The notes beneath the pieces were generated by a model that ran no database searches, had not been told where the DNA came from, and saw nothing but the letters and a program-made list of their open reading frames with translations. From contig NZ_AJYZ02000037.1 of the NCBI RefSeq assembly GCF_000272045.2, positions 188,171 through 252,170 on the forward strand: a stretch of DNA of 64,000 bases. The letters run 5' to 3'. Below, one piece after another: positions 8,648 to 17,295 of this stretch; the stretch's first letter is position 1, and every line of letters begins with the position of its first letter. A program made the translations under genes and the position numbers. The stretch comes from Vibrio crassostreae 9ZC13. GTDB taxonomy: Bacteria > Pseudomonadota > Gammaproteobacteria > Enterobacterales > Vibrionaceae.

Positions 8648-8653
8648 TATACA
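8648..8653 (+). promoter_or_regulatory. -10 element of grcA
   Basis: TATACA placed 22 bases downstream of the proximal FNR box; predicted start of transcription about 8659, leaving a leader of about 65 bases. Confidence 0.5.
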
Positions 8654-8723
8654 TTACCCAGCTCAATAAAAATCGAAAGTTAACACCATAATCAAACCAC
8701 ATTCAGTGGACTAGGAGATAGTT

Positions 8724-9101
8724 ATGATCCAAGGTATTCAAATTACTAAAGCAGCAAACGATGACCTACTAAACTCAATCTGGCTACTAGATAGCGAGAA
8801 GAATGAAGCTCGTTGTGTTGTTGCTACTGCAGGTTTCGAAGCTGACCAAGTTATCTCAGCTGCAGACCTAGGCGAGTACGAAAGCCGTGAAGTTGCAATC
8901 GAAGCAGCACCACGCATCGAAGGTGGTCAACACCTAAACGTTAACGTTCTTAAGCGTGAAACGCTAGAAGACGCAGTTGCTCACCCAGAGAACTACCCAC
9001 AGCTAACTATCCGTGTATCGGGTTACGCTGTACGTTTCAACTCTCTAACAACTGAACAGCAACGTGACGTTATCGCACGTACGTTCACTGAGTCTCTATA
9101 A
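8724..9101 (+). CDS. grcA: Autonomous glycyl radical cofactor GrcA
   Basis: A 125-residue spare glycyl radical domain that can restore activity to oxygen-cleaved pyruvate formate-lyase. The C-terminal radical motif RVSGYAVRF carries the radical glycine at residue 100, and the C-terminus [14 protein letters not shown] matches E. coli YfiD. AGGAGA stands upstream of the ATG. Codon choice is that of a very highly expressed gene. The paired FNR-type boxes upstream mirror the E. coli yfiD promoter, so induction under low oxygen is expected. Confidence 0.95.
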   Translation: MIQGIQITKAANDDLLNSIWLLDSEKNEARCVVATAGFEADQVISAADLGEYESREVAIEAAPRIEGGQHLNVNVLKRETLEDAVAHPENYPQLTIRVSGYAVRFNSLTTEQQRDVIARTFTESL

Positions 9102-9125
9102 TTTTTAGAGCTTAAATTAGAATAC

Positions 9126-9156
9126 AAAAACGGCGCTCATTGAGCGCCGTTTTTAT
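9126..9156. terminator. Bidirectional terminator between grcA and thrC
   Basis: Near-perfect palindrome ACGGCGCTCA/TGAGCGCCGT (9130-9139 with 9141-9150) flanked by A-run and T-run. Confidence 0.92.
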
Positions 9157-9178
9157 TTGTTCGAAAAACAAATGGACG

Positions 9179-10462
9179 TTACGGTTGAACTCGACGAAGC
9201 ACAGCTTTTAGCGCTTCAAAATCGTTATCAAGATCTTCAGACAACAATTCCATCGCCGCGTGTTTTGCTAGCGGGCCAGGCAGTTCGATATCAGAACCTA
9301 GGATGTCATCAACCACTTCTTTGAATTTCGCTGGGTGTGCTGTACACAGGAACAAGCCAGTTTCGTTCTCTTGCAGTTGCTCTTCCAGTAGACGGTAAGC
9401 AATCGCACCATGTGGTTCACATAGGTAACCTTGTGCTTTTAGGTCGCGAACTGACTCAGCGCTCTGCTCGTCAGATACTTTACCTTTGCCTAGTGTATCT
9501 AAGCCCCAACCTTTCAGTTGGCAAAGCTCTTCGATACGAGGCCAGTTGTTTGGTTGGCTTACGTCCATCGCGTTCGATGTTGTCGCAACAGTCGGTTTTG
9601 GATCCCACTGACCTGTTTCTAGGTAACGAGGAACAGTGTCATTTTCGTTAGTTGCTGCGATAAAACGCTTAACAGGTAGACCTAGCGCTCTAGCCAATAG
9701 ACCAGCCGTTAGGTTACCAAAGTTACCACTTGGTACAGAGATAACGAGGTTTTCACGTTGCTCTTTAGTCAGCTGAGAAGCCGCCTCAAAGTAGTAACAG
9801 ATCTGAGCCATTAAACGGCTGATGTTGATCGAGTTTGCCGAGTTAAGACCGATCTCTTTACGCAGTTCAGCGTCATCAAATGAGTCTTTAACTAGAGCCT
9901 GACACGCATCAAAGTCACCATCAATCGCCACAGTGTGGATGTTCTTGCCAAGCGTACAGAACAGCTTCTCTTGCAGTGGGCTGATCTTGCCTTTCGGGTA
10001 AAGAATCACAACATTGATGTCTTCCATGCCGTAGAAAGCATGCGCAACCGCCGCACCAGTATCACCTGATGTTGCCGTTAAGATAGTGATTTGACCACCA
10101 TCAGAAACAGCTGCTAAAGATTGAGCCATAAAGCGGCCACCGAAATCTTTAAACGCCAGTGTTGGACCGTGGAAAAGCTCAAGCGCGTAAACGCCGTCTT
10201 TTACTTGGTTGATTGGTGCAGGGAATTGGAACGCTGCATCCACCATTTGGTCGATCTGTTCTTTTGGTAATTCATCACCAATCAATGCTGACAGAATCTT
10301 TGAGCTACGAGGGACAAAGTCCTCTGCTAGCAGCGCATCGATATCATCAAACTTTGGCAGTTCAGATGGGAAAAATAGACCTTGATTACGGCCTAAGCCT
10401 TGACGAACGGCTTGGCCAAAAGAGACTTGTTCATCATTTTCTTTGATGTTGTACAGTTTCAT
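9179..10462 (-). CDS. thrC: Threonine synthase
   Basis: PLP enzyme turning O-phospho-homoserine into threonine. 427 residues, close to E. coli ThrC (428), beginning [19 protein letters not shown]. The PLP lysine is in the [15 protein letters not shown] motif and the phosphate-binding loop in [10 protein letters not shown]. Last gene of the thrABC operon; its ATG overlaps the thrB stop by four bases (ATGA), implying translational coupling. Shares the terminator with grcA. Regulation is through the upstream thr attenuator. Confidence 0.96.
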   Translation of the reverse strand: MKLYNIKENDEQVSFGQAVRQGLGRNQGLFFPSELPKFDDIDALLAEDFVPRSSKILSALIGDELPKEQIDQMVDAAFQFPAPINQVKDGVYALELFHGPTLAFKDFGGRFMAQSLAAVSDGGQITILTATSGDTGAAVAHAFYGMEDINVVILYPKGKISPLQEKLFCTLGKNIHTVAIDGDFDACQALVKDSFDDAELRKEIGLNSANSINISRLMAQICYYFEAASQLTKEQRENLVISVPSGNFGNLTAGLLARALGLPVKRFIAATNENDTVPRYLETGQWDPKPTVATTSNAMDVSQPNNWPRIEELCQLKGWGLDTLGKGKVSDEQSAESVRDLKAQGYLCEPHGAIAYRLLEEQLQENETGLFLCTAHPAKFKEVVDDILGSDIELPGPLAKHAAMELLSEDLDNDFEALKAVLRRVQP

Positions 10463-11430
10463 AACTCACTTCCTGTAACGATCGAACCCTGCTTATCTAG
10501 GCGACAAACGTGAACGAATCCTTCTTCATTTTGTACGTAATTTTGTTCTAACCAGCGTGCAACACGCTCGGCGACATCTTGTTCTTTGCAAATGCTAAAT
10601 AGAGTTGGACCACTACCAGAAATACCAGTAGCCAGTGCCCCAGCTGACAGCGCGTATTTACGAGCATCAGCAAACCCTGGAAGCAGTTTCTCACGATATG
10701 GTTCAGCGATCACGTCTTTGATCATCTTCGCCGCCAGTTCAGGTTGACCTGAATGACACGCGTGGATAAAGCCCGCTAAGTGACGACCATGAGCAATAAT
10801 ATCCTGACGACGATATTGAGATGGTAGGATCTCTCTCGCTTCAGCCGTTGAAACCTTAATACCCGGATAAGCCATTACCCAGTACCAGTCGTCAAAACAC
10901 GGTACTTCTTGGCTGATGATGCCTAGCTCTTCAAGCATGAGCTGCACACCACCAAGGTAACATGGCGCAACGTTATCGTAGTGGATACCACCTGAAATCT
11001 TGCCTTCCATTTCACCCATCAGAGCAAGCAGTTCAGTTTCATTCAGGGGCTGACCGTGAAAACGGTTTAGCGCATCCAGTGCCGCGACGATTGAACATGC
11101 ACTAGAACCCAAACCTGAACCGATAGGCATGTTCTTTTCTAGTGTCATTTCTAAAGGCTTTAGCGTAACGCCTTTTTTATCAAGCTCTCTTGAGAACACC
11201 ACCCAGCAGTCGTAAACGATGTTTTCTTTTGCTTCAGTTGGCAGCTTAGAAACAAAGCTGCCTGCAGTTTTAAGTGAGAATGGTTCATCACCGGCTTTAA
11301 CCATAACTCGGTCACCTAGCAGCGTGCCATCCACTGGAGACACAGCGGCCCCCAGCACATCAAACCCTACACTGACATTACCGATTGATGCAGGAGCATA
11401 AACGACAACATCCATATCACTTGAACTCAT
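10459..11430 (-). CDS. thrB: Homoserine kinase
   Basis: GHMP-family kinase phosphorylating homoserine. Motifs: [20 protein letters not shown] at the N-terminus, the ATP loop [13 protein letters not shown], and the C-terminal [10 protein letters not shown]. The open frame extends to a TTG at 11451, but ATG at 11430 has AGGAG seven bases upstream, placed inside the last thrA codons, and follows the thrA stop by two bases; it gives 323 residues (E. coli ThrB 310). Another ATG at 11415 would give the shortest form matching E. coli, but lacks its own ribosome site. Confidence 0.95.
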   Translation of the reverse strand: MSSSDMDVVVYAPASIGNVSVGFDVLGAAVSPVDGTLLGDRVMVKAGDEPFSLKTAGSFVSKLPTEAKENIVYDCWVVFSRELDKKGVTLKPLEMTLEKNMPIGSGLGSSACSIVAALDALNRFHGQPLNETELLALMGEMEGKISGGIHYDNVAPCYLGGVQLMLEELGIISQEVPCFDDWYWVMAYPGIKVSTAEAREILPSQYRRQDIIAHGRHLAGFIHACHSGQPELAAKMIKDVIAEPYREKLLPGFADARKYALSAGALATGISGSGPTLFSICKEQDVAERVARWLEQNYVQNEEGFVHVCRLDKQGSIVTGSEL

Positions 11431-11432
11431 TC

Positions 11433-13892
11433 TTAAACTCCTAATTTCCAACCAAGAGTACGCATCACATCAGAGAATACGCCAGCAGCTGTTACTTCAG
11501 TACCCGCGCCGTAGCCACGCAGTACTAGAGGGATTGGTTGGTAGTAACGGCTGTAGAATGCTAATGCGTTCTCGCCATCTTTAATCTTGAACATTGGGTC
11601 GTCGCCATCAACAGCAGCGATACGAACCTTACACTTACCTTCAGCGATTTCACCCACATAACGAAGTACTTTACCTTCTTCTGCTGCGATAGCTGACTGC
11701 TCTTTGAAGTAAGCATCCGCTTCTGGTAGGCGAGCCATGAACTCTTCAACCGTACCTGAATCATCAAAACCCGGTGGCAGAGCTTGGTCTACTTCAACAT
11801 CTTCAAGTTCAAGCGCCATGCCTGCTTCACGAGCAAGAATAAGCAACTTACGCGCCACATCCATACCAGATAGATCATCTCGAGGATCCGGTTCAGTGAA
11901 GCCGTTATCTTTTGCAATATTGGTTGCCTGGCTCAGTGTCATACCTTCATCAAGCTTGCCGAAGATGTAAGACAGTGAACCTGAAAGAATGCCGTTGAAC
12001 TTCTCAAGTTCATCACCTGCAGAGATAAGGTTCTGTAGGTTTTCGATGACCGGTAGACCTGCACCTACTGTTGTCTCGTACATCAGCTTACGACGTGAGT
12101 TGCGTGCAACTTCACGAAGCTGATGGTAGTAAGCCATGCTTGCTGTGTTTGCTTTCTTGTTTGGTGTTACTACGTGGAAACCAGCCGCTAGGAAATCAGC
12201 GTACTGCGCCGCAATACCTTCGCTAGACGTACAATCAACCAATACTGGGTTGATGATGTGGTTACGTTGAACCAAAGCCGCTAAACGCGCTAGGCTGAAC
12301 TCTTCAGTCGCACTCGACATACGGTCACGCCACTGCTCTAACGGTAGACCATCGCTGTCTAGCAACAAACCTTTACTGTTTGCTAAACCACATACGCGAA
12401 TCACGATGCCTTTTTCTGCCAGTTTGCCTTGCTGACGTTGGATCTGGTCAACAAGCTCGCCACCAACACCGCCGACACCCACAACGAATACATCTAGGAA
12501 GTGCTTAGAGTTAAATAAGTTCTCGTGACACGCTTTGATTGCTTCAGAGATTTTGTCTTCAGGGATAACCGCTGAAATAGCGCGCTCTGAAGAACCTTGA
12601 GCAATAGCAACAATGTTGACGTTCACTTCAGCTAAAGAAGAGAAGAACTGAGATGCTACGCCACGTGAAGTGCGCATACCGTCACCCACCAGCGTTACAA
12701 TCGCAACGTCATCCATGAACTCAACCGGCTCTAACAGGCCATCTTTAAGTTCAAGTTCAAACGCGTCTGACAACACTTGTTTCGCTTTCACCTTATCAGC
12801 CGATTCAATACAGAAGCTGATGCTGTACTCAGAAGAAGATTGAGTAATAAGGACAATAGAAACGCCAGCAGAAGACATCGCACCGAATACACGACTCGCC
12901 ATACCTACCATGCCCTTCATGCCTGGGCCTGATACGTTAACCATGGTTAGGTCACTTAGCGTCGTAATACCTTTGATTGCTAGGTTATCTTCGCCAGTGT
13001 CTTGGCCAATCAAAGTACCTGCGCCTTGTGGGTTGAAGCTGTTTTTGATCAGACAAGGAATGTGGAATTGCGCAATAGGAGCAATGGTTTTCGGGTGTAG
13101 AACCGAAGCACCAAAGTAAGAAAGCTCCATCGCCTCTTGGTAGCTAAGAGACTTGAGCAGACGAGCATCATCAACTAAGCGTGGGTCACAGTTGTAAACG
13201 CCATCGACATCAGTCCAGATTTCACAGCAATCAGCACGTAGACACGCCGCTAACACAGCCGCTGAGTAGTCAGAACCATTACGACCTAGTGTGACTAGCT
13301 CACCTTTTTCATTACCCGCAGTAAAGCCAGGCATGATGTTAACGTGACCTTTAGGAAGTGGAGATTGTTGGAAGTTCTGAGTAGAGACATCCACATCGAC
13401 CATAGCTTCAAGGTGATCGCCTTTAGCGTATAGGTATTGGACAGGGTCAATCAGGCTTGCTGGTTGGCCTTTCGCTTCCAGTACCGCTTTCATTAACTGG
13501 ATAGAGATTCGCTCACCTTTACTGATGATGCGAGCATTAACGTGGTTCGGGCACATACCAAGTAGGTTGATGCCATTCACGAACTGCTTTAGCTGAGCAA
13601 GAGAGGTATCCACCTGCTCTTGAAACGCGGCACCATCGATAGAAGGCACGACCGCTTTGATCTCTGCAAACAGTGTGTTAAATGAAGATTCGATCTCTGT
13701 AATCTGTGCGTCAGCTTCACCATTTTTCAGTGCAGCTTCAATAACAGCGACCAACTTATTGGTTGTTTTTCCTGGAGCCGATAGTACAACGGCTAGCTCT
13801 TCTTGCTGGGCATTATTAGCGATGATATCAGCCGCTCGTAAAAAACGATCTGCATCAGCTAATGATGAACCTCCAAACTTTAAAACGCGCAT
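11433..13892 (-). CDS. thrA: Bifunctional aspartokinase I / homoserine dehydrogenase I
   Basis: First and third steps of threonine synthesis. The N-terminal aspartokinase ([13 protein letters not shown] at the start, [11 protein letters not shown]) is followed by paired ACT regulatory domains in the middle (about residues 310-460) and a C-terminal homoserine dehydrogenase with a Rossmann loop [14 protein letters not shown] and the catalytic-core region [13 protein letters not shown]. The frame opens at 13904, but ATG at 13892 is preceded by GGAGAAAGGG and gives [10 protein letters not shown], as in E. coli; product 819 residues (E. coli 820). Threonine feedback through the ACT domains is expected, and attenuation by the leader upstream. 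Confidence 0.96.
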   Translation of the reverse strand: MRVLKFGGSSLADADRFLRAADIIANNAQQEELAVVLSAPGKTTNKLVAVIEAALKNGEADAQITEIESSFNTLFAEIKAVVPSIDGAAFQEQVDTSLAQLKQFVNGINLLGMCPNHVNARIISKGERISIQLMKAVLEAKGQPASLIDPVQYLYAKGDHLEAMVDVDVSTQNFQQSPLPKGHVNIMPGFTAGNEKGELVTLGRNGSDYSAAVLAACLRADCCEIWTDVDGVYNCDPRLVDDARLLKSLSYQEAMELSYFGASVLHPKTIAPIAQFHIPCLIKNSFNPQGAGTLIGQDTGEDNLAIKGITTLSDLTMVNVSGPGMKGMVGMASRVFGAMSSAGVSIVLITQSSSEYSISFCIESADKVKAKQVLSDAFELELKDGLLEPVEFMDDVAIVTLVGDGMRTSRGVASQFFSSLAEVNVNIVAIAQGSSERAISAVIPEDKISEAIKACHENLFNSKHFLDVFVVGVGGVGGELVDQIQRQQGKLAEKGIVIRVCGLANSKGLLLDSDGLPLEQWRDRMSSATEEFSLARLAALVQRNHIINPVLVDCTSSEGIAAQYADFLAAGFHVVTPNKKANTASMAYYHQLREVARNSRRKLMYETTVGAGLPVIENLQNLISAGDELEKFNGILSGSLSYIFGKLDEGMTLSQATNIAKDNGFTEPDPRDDLSGMDVARKLLILAREAGMALELEDVEVDQALPPGFDDSGTVEEFMARLPEADAYFKEQSAIAAEEGKVLRYVGEIAEGKCKVRIAAVDGDDPMFKIKDGENALAFYSRYYQPIPLVLRGYGAGTEVTAAGVFSDVMRTLGWKLGV

Positions 13893-13922
13893 CCCTTTCT
13901 CCATAAGTCATAAAAATGGTAC

Positions 13923-13962
13923 AAAAAAAGGCCTGTATCTTGTTGGATACAGGCCTTTTTTT
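13923..13962 (-). terminator. thr operon attenuator
   Basis: Perfect 10-bp GC-rich stem (13930-13939 with 13946-13955), 6-base loop, ending on the minus strand in seven T residues just before the thrA ribosome site. It lies between the leader-peptide stop and thrA, the classic attenuator position. Confidence 0.88.
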
Positions 13963-13974
13963 AAAATCCGTTAC

Positions 13975-14052
13975 TTAGCAGCCTGCCCCAACAATGTTAA
14001 TGTCGGTAATAATAATGGTTGTGGTCATTACTAGGTGGCTTACGTGCTGCAT
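13975..14052 (-). CDS. thrL: thr operon leader peptide
   Basis: A 25-codon ORF from ATG at 14052 to TAA at 13975. From the ninth codon it reads MTTTIIITDINIV: four Thr and five Ile codons within twelve residues, the two amino acids that control thr attenuation in E. coli. The sequence then ends GAGC, close to the GNGAG end of E. coli ThrL. The ribosome site is weak, and ATG at codon nine is an alternative start. Ribosome stalling at the Thr/Ile codons would prevent formation of the terminator at 13923-13962. Confidence 0.85.
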   Translation of the reverse strand: MQHVSHLVMTTTIIITDINIVGAGC

Positions 14053-14082
14053 ATCAAATTCTCTGCTTGTGCTTTACTCTAC

Positions 14083-14111
14083 GTGTATCAATTTTTACCA
14101 CGGGACGTCAA
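14083..14111 (-). promoter_or_regulatory. Possible thr operon promoter
   Basis: -35-like TTGACG (14106-14111, minus strand), 17-base spacer, weak -10 ATACAC (14083-14088). It would start the leader RNA near 14076, about 24 bases before the leader ATG. The -35 is good, the -10 poor. Confidence 0.4.
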
Positions 14112-14309
14112 TGAAAAGTTGCGTTTTTTTTACATTCGCACCGTTTTTCAGAGCAAACCGTCATTTAAGGGATAAAACACCCTGTATAAACCTTCACTTA
14201 AGATACTGGATTTACTCATTGAACAGGCAAGAGTGATCAATTGCATATATAGTCATAACAAAATGCTATATCGATTGTGCAGCGAACGTACAAGTTCTGT
14301 GCTTTAATT

Positions 14310-14323
14310 GAACGATAACGTTC
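14310..14323. promoter_or_regulatory. Operator-like palindrome GAACG-ATAA-CGTTC
   Basis: Perfect 5-bp arms 34 bases upstream of the following gene's ATG; the regulator, if any, is unknown. Confidence 0.25.
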
Positions 14324-14356
14324 GAAGAACAATAATAATGACATCAGGAGTGGGAA

Positions 14357-14815
14357 ATGAAGAGATTACTTATTCTTTTGGCTTTTGCTATGCCTGTTGT
14401 TTGTTCAGCGAATAGCTTGCCTCTACTACCCAGCCAGATCGATAGTTCTTCTCATAAATTCTTTATCTCCACACAAAACGCGTCGAGTGAAAGCTTCGAT
14501 ACTTGGAAGATAGACAGTGGCTACTCTTATAACTTGTTTTCAGATGTGGATCTTTACGTCGGTACACGTATCAATAGTGCGGCACTGAAACAGGAAAGTG
14601 GATTCTTGAGTGGTGTCAGTTATCAGTTCTCAGAAAGAGTCTCTTTTAACAGTTCTCTACACACCTATAAAGGCGAGACCGAAGACAATGAGAAATCGGT
14701 AGCCGCAGAGGTTTCCAGCCGAGTGCAACTAACAGATAACCTAGATTTGCATGCCACCCTTGATTATGAAGAGTGGCAGCAAGGTGTTGAAGTGGGACTA
14801 GGGTTTCGCTTTTAG
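14357..14815 (+). CDS. Small exported beta-rich protein, possible outer-membrane barrel
   Basis: 152 residues with a clear Sec signal peptide (MKRLLILLAFAMPVVCSANS, cleavage near residue 18-19). The mature part alternates polar and hydrophobic residues in short strands (YSYNLFSDVDLYVGTRINSA, GVSYQFSERVSFNSSLHTY, LDLHATLDYEEW) and ends VEVGLGFRF, with the terminal phenylalanine preferred by the outer-membrane barrel assembly machinery. The family is not recognised with certainty; the size suggests an 8-stranded barrel or fewer. AGGAG is eight bases before ATG. It stands alone between the thr leader and the RraA-like gene, and nothing in the context gives a role. Confidence 0.75.
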   Translation: MKRLLILLAFAMPVVCSANSLPLLPSQIDSSSHKFFISTQNASSESFDTWKIDSGYSYNLFSDVDLYVGTRINSAALKQESGFLSGVSYQFSERVSFNSSLHTYKGETEDNEKSVAAEVSSRVQLTDNLDLHATLDYEEWQQGVEVGLGFRF

Positions 14816-14927
14816 TCTCTTTAGCTTGTTCTTTATTAACAGATTAGTGCGGATTGAGATCCAAACTTTTAGTACATCACAAACCATTCCCCGTTCTAAT
14901 CTATCAACGGCATTCAATTTGAGTCAG

Positions 14928-15413
14928 TTACGATTCAATTAACAGCTCAGATGAAATTAACACGCCATTCCAATCGGCATAAATATAGTCACCAGGCTGA
15001 ATCAGTTGATTATGTATAGAGAGTGTCACATTCACTTGGCCGACACCGCGTTTCTCTGTTTTGAATGGCGATGCACCTAACGCCTGAACGCCAAGGTCCA
15101 TTTGCGACATCATGCCTACATCACGCACCGCACCGTTTACAATCACGCCTTCCCAACCGTTTTCTATCGCGAGAATAGCGAGTTGATCGCCAAGCAGCGC
15201 CTTCTGGCATGAGCCATTTCCGTCAACGACAAGCACTTTGCCACAGCCGTCGGTCTCTAAAACCTCGCGAACCTTGGAATTATCGTGATAACAACGAACT
15301 GTTACAATTTTTCCAAAGAACGCACCACGTTGGCCGAAGTTCTGCAATGGCATGTTCAGTAGGGTGACTTCGCTTTCAAACTCATCACACAAGTCGGGTG
15401 TTATATCGTGCAT
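14928..15413 (-). CDS. RraA-family protein with metal-site motif (putative 4-hydroxy-4-methyl-2-oxoglutarate aldolase-like)
   Basis: 161 residues of the RraA/DlpA fold. It resembles E. coli RraA (RNase E inhibitor) along its length (SELCDE-like start, [31 protein letters not shown]). However it carries Asp76 and, 21 residues on, Arg97-Asp98 (GAVRD): the D-x20-R-D signature of metal-dependent class II pyruvate aldolases/oxaloacetate decarboxylases of this fold, which E. coli RraA lacks (Ala and Gln there). So it may be an enzyme rather than, or as well as, an RNase E regulator. Vibrios are known to encode more than one RraA-like protein. ATG at 15413 has GGAGG shortly upstream. Confidence 0.85.
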   Translation of the reverse strand: MHDITPDLCDEFESEVTLLNMPLQNFGQRGAFFGKIVTVRCYHDNSKVREVLETDGCGKVLVVDGNGSCQKALLGDQLAILAIENGWEGVIVNGAVRDVGMMSQMDLGVQALGASPFKTEKRGVGQVNVTLSIHNQLIQPGDYIYADWNGVLISSELLIES

Positions 15414-15991
15414 ATATCCTCCGTGAGTAAGGCGTTACCGGTTATGTCAGGCTAGCCTCTATGCTTTTATATGTTATTAAAATTAATCCTTTGTTTTCAT
15501 TGTTCTATGCTCAATTTATTACTCAATAAAAGTTGATTGAGCATATTTATCTACTAGACTCTTAAGACAGCTTTCAGCTTCCTTGGTTCATAATCCGGTC
15601 TTTAGCAGGCAAGATGTGCGAAGCATCTCGAATAATCATTCTTGTTTTGGTGCTAAATAGTCACCATAACATTGGTTAAGTTGTAGCCATACTATTAAAG
15701 TTTGTTGCGATACGGCAATTGATGTAAATCAACAAAGTGAATGGAATTAACATTCTCGCGTTGTTAGCATGCTGTTAACATTATAGAATCCACTCCAATC
15801 ACTAAAAGAATGATTGAAAGGCGTACTGGATCTACGTTATTGGGCAATACTTCAAGGAAGGCAGATAGCTGGAAGTAAGTGTTTTTTTGAAAACTTTAAG
15901 TTATCATCAAAAATACATTACCTGTATGTTATGTTTTTGCCTAGAATTTATTCTATTAGCACAGTTTCGTCACAAATTTAGGTACCGCCAA
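15414..15991. other. Long rraA-like/arcA divergent region
   Basis: About 580 bases. It contains the FNR box and -10-like TATAGA (15783-15788) for arcA, and a short AGATG/CATCT hairpin near 15612-15628. An open frame continuous with arcA runs upstream to 15887 but has no ribosome site and no counterpart in ArcA. No small gene was recognised. Confidence 0.5.
15719..15732 (+). promoter_or_regulatory. Perfect FNR box upstream of arcA
   Basis: TTGAT-GTAA-ATCAA, ten of ten consensus positions. A -10-like TATAGA follows at 15783-15788; with that promoter the box centre would be near -68 to -72, a class I position. In E. coli arcA is FNR-activated. Confidence 0.7.
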
Positions 15992-16708
15992 ATGCAAACC
16001 CCGCAGATTCTTATCGTTGAAGATGAGCAAGTAACTCGTAACACTCTAAAGAGTATTTTTGAAGCAGAGGGATATGCTGTTTTTGAGGCTAGCGACGGTG
16101 AAGAGATGCACCAAGTGCTATCTGACAACCAAGTTAACCTTGTAATTATGGACATCAACCTTCCAGGAAAGAATGGCCTACTACTTGCGCGTGAACTACG
16201 TGAGCAAGCAAACGTAGCGCTTATGTTCTTAACTGGTCGTGATAATGAAGTTGATAAGATCCTTGGCCTAGAGATCGGCGCTGATGACTACATCACTAAG
16301 CCTTTCAACCCTCGTGAACTGACTATCCGTGCACGCAACCTTCTGAACCGTTCAATGAGCACAAGCTCTGTTCAAGAAGAGAAGCGTAGCGTTGAGAAGT
16401 ATGAGTTCAACGGTTGGGTACTAGATATCAACAGTCGTTCTCTGGTTAGCCCAGATGGCGAAGGCTACAAGCTACCTCGTTCAGAGTTCCGTGCTCTACT
16501 TCACTTCTGTGAGAACCCAGGTAAGATCCAAACACGTGCTGACCTTCTTAAGAAGATGACTGGCCGTGAGCTTAAGCCACACGATCGTACTGTAGACGTA
16601 ACAATCCGTCGTATTCGTAAGCACTTTGAATCTGTTTCTGGTACGCCAGAAATCATCGCAACGATTCACGGTGAAGGCTACCGCTTTTGTGGTGACCTAG
16701 AAGACTAA
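15992..16708 (+). CDS. arcA: Aerobic respiration control response regulator ArcA
   Basis: Response regulator of the Arc system, a DNA-binding repressor/activator of respiratory and TCA genes under low oxygen. The 238-residue product is nearly identical to E. coli Arc[20 protein letters not shown] at the start, phospho-acceptor Asp54 in the [12 protein letters not shown] region, the KPF loop, then an OmpR-type winged helix ending [12 protein letters not shown]. The ORF opens at 15887, but the start at 15992 matches the family and has an AGGT ribosome site. It is convergent with the lipoprotein/arcB pair, so sensor and regulator are neighbours here, unlike in E. coli. Confidence 0.97.
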   Translation: MQTPQILIVEDEQVTRNTLKSIFEAEGYAVFEASDGEEMHQVLSDNQVNLVIMDINLPGKNGLLLARELREQANVALMFLTGRDNEVDKILGLEIGADDYITKPFNPRELTIRARNLLNRSMSTSSVQEEKRSVEKYEFNGWVLDINSRSLVSPDGEGYKLPRSEFRALLHFCENPGKIQTRADLLKKMTGRELKPHDRTVDVTIRRIRKHFESVSGTPEIIATIHGEGYRFCGDLED

Positions 16709-16786
16709 TTCGATTCGCGCCTCTTACCATTTAGCACTACTCACCAGTAAGTGTTTTGAACACTAGAAGCGTCATCAATAGTTATT

Positions 16787-16822
16787 AAAAAGGGAGAATG
16801 CCAACGCATTCTCCCTTTTTTA
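16787..16822. terminator. Terminator between arcA and the lipoprotein gene
   Basis: 14-bp stem (16787-16800 with 16807-16820), CCAACG loop, T-run on the plus strand and a shorter one on the minus strand; can serve both convergent units. Confidence 0.92.
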
Positions 16823-16844
16823 TTGTTCTTAATTGGATAAGATT

Positions 16845-17288
16845 TTAGTAAACCGTATCCACCTTAACGTCTTTCTCTACTAACCACTTCACGGTTTCGC
16901 CATCTTTAAGTTCCACCGCCACATCAACAGGCTTGTCACTGTCGATTTCTAACTGCCATACAAACGCGACTTCCCATTGAGTTTCACTGTGTGTTCTTAA
17001 ATCAAGATCGTCAGCCGTTACCAACAAGGTGTCTGCACCCTGTTTAACCGTAACACTTTCAACCGCAAGCGTTGCTGGCAGTTGTGAGTCTGACTCTAGG
17101 TAGATAGCACCATGTAGGGTCTTATCTTGAGTCTCGCCAATCGTTGGCATCTTGTTGTGCCAAAGGTTGCTTTTCATGGTAACTGTTGCTGCAGATACTT
17201 CGACTTGATTATCTTGCTGCCATTCTACTTGTGGCGCAGAACAACCCGCTAATGCCACTACACATGCGGCGAATGCTAATTTTTTCAT
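16845..17288 (-). CDS. Lipoprotein of unknown function, co-transcribed with arcB
   Basis: 147 residues with a type II signal peptide: MKKLAFAACVVALAGC, lipobox LAGC with the lipidated Cys at 16 and Ser at +2, which favours sorting to the outer membrane. The mature part is a compact, beta-rich domain of about 125 residues with no recognised family. It begins 7 bases after the arcB stop with a modest ribosome site overlapping the arcB end, so the two are very likely one operon. Nothing in the sequence indicates a role in Arc signalling, but the coupling is notable. Confidence 0.82.
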   Translation of the reverse strand: MKKLAFAACVVALAGCSAPQVEWQQDNQVEVSAATVTMKSNLWHNKMPTIGETQDKTLHGAIYLESDSQLPATLAVESVTVKQGADTLLVTADDLDLRTHSETQWEVAFVWQLEIDSDKPVDVAVELKDGETVKWLVEKDVKVDTVY

Positions 17289-17295
17289 TATTCTT

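Larger units (their letters stand above)
8398..8723. other. Divergent nfo/grcA intergenic region
   Basis: About 325 AT-rich bases holding the grcA regulatory region (FNR-type boxes and -10, listed separately). The nfo promoter must lie at its left end but was not identified. No small ORF with a ribosome site was seen. Confidence 0.6.

Noticed and set aside
13994..14236. 80-codon plus-strand ORF across the thr leader
   Set aside because: Antisense to the leader peptide; no ribosome site; hydrophobic start is the complement of Thr/Ile codons.
15887..15991. 35-residue N-terminal extension of ArcA
   Set aside because: No ribosome site at the upstream ATG, and ArcA proteins start at MQTP; read as leader RNA.
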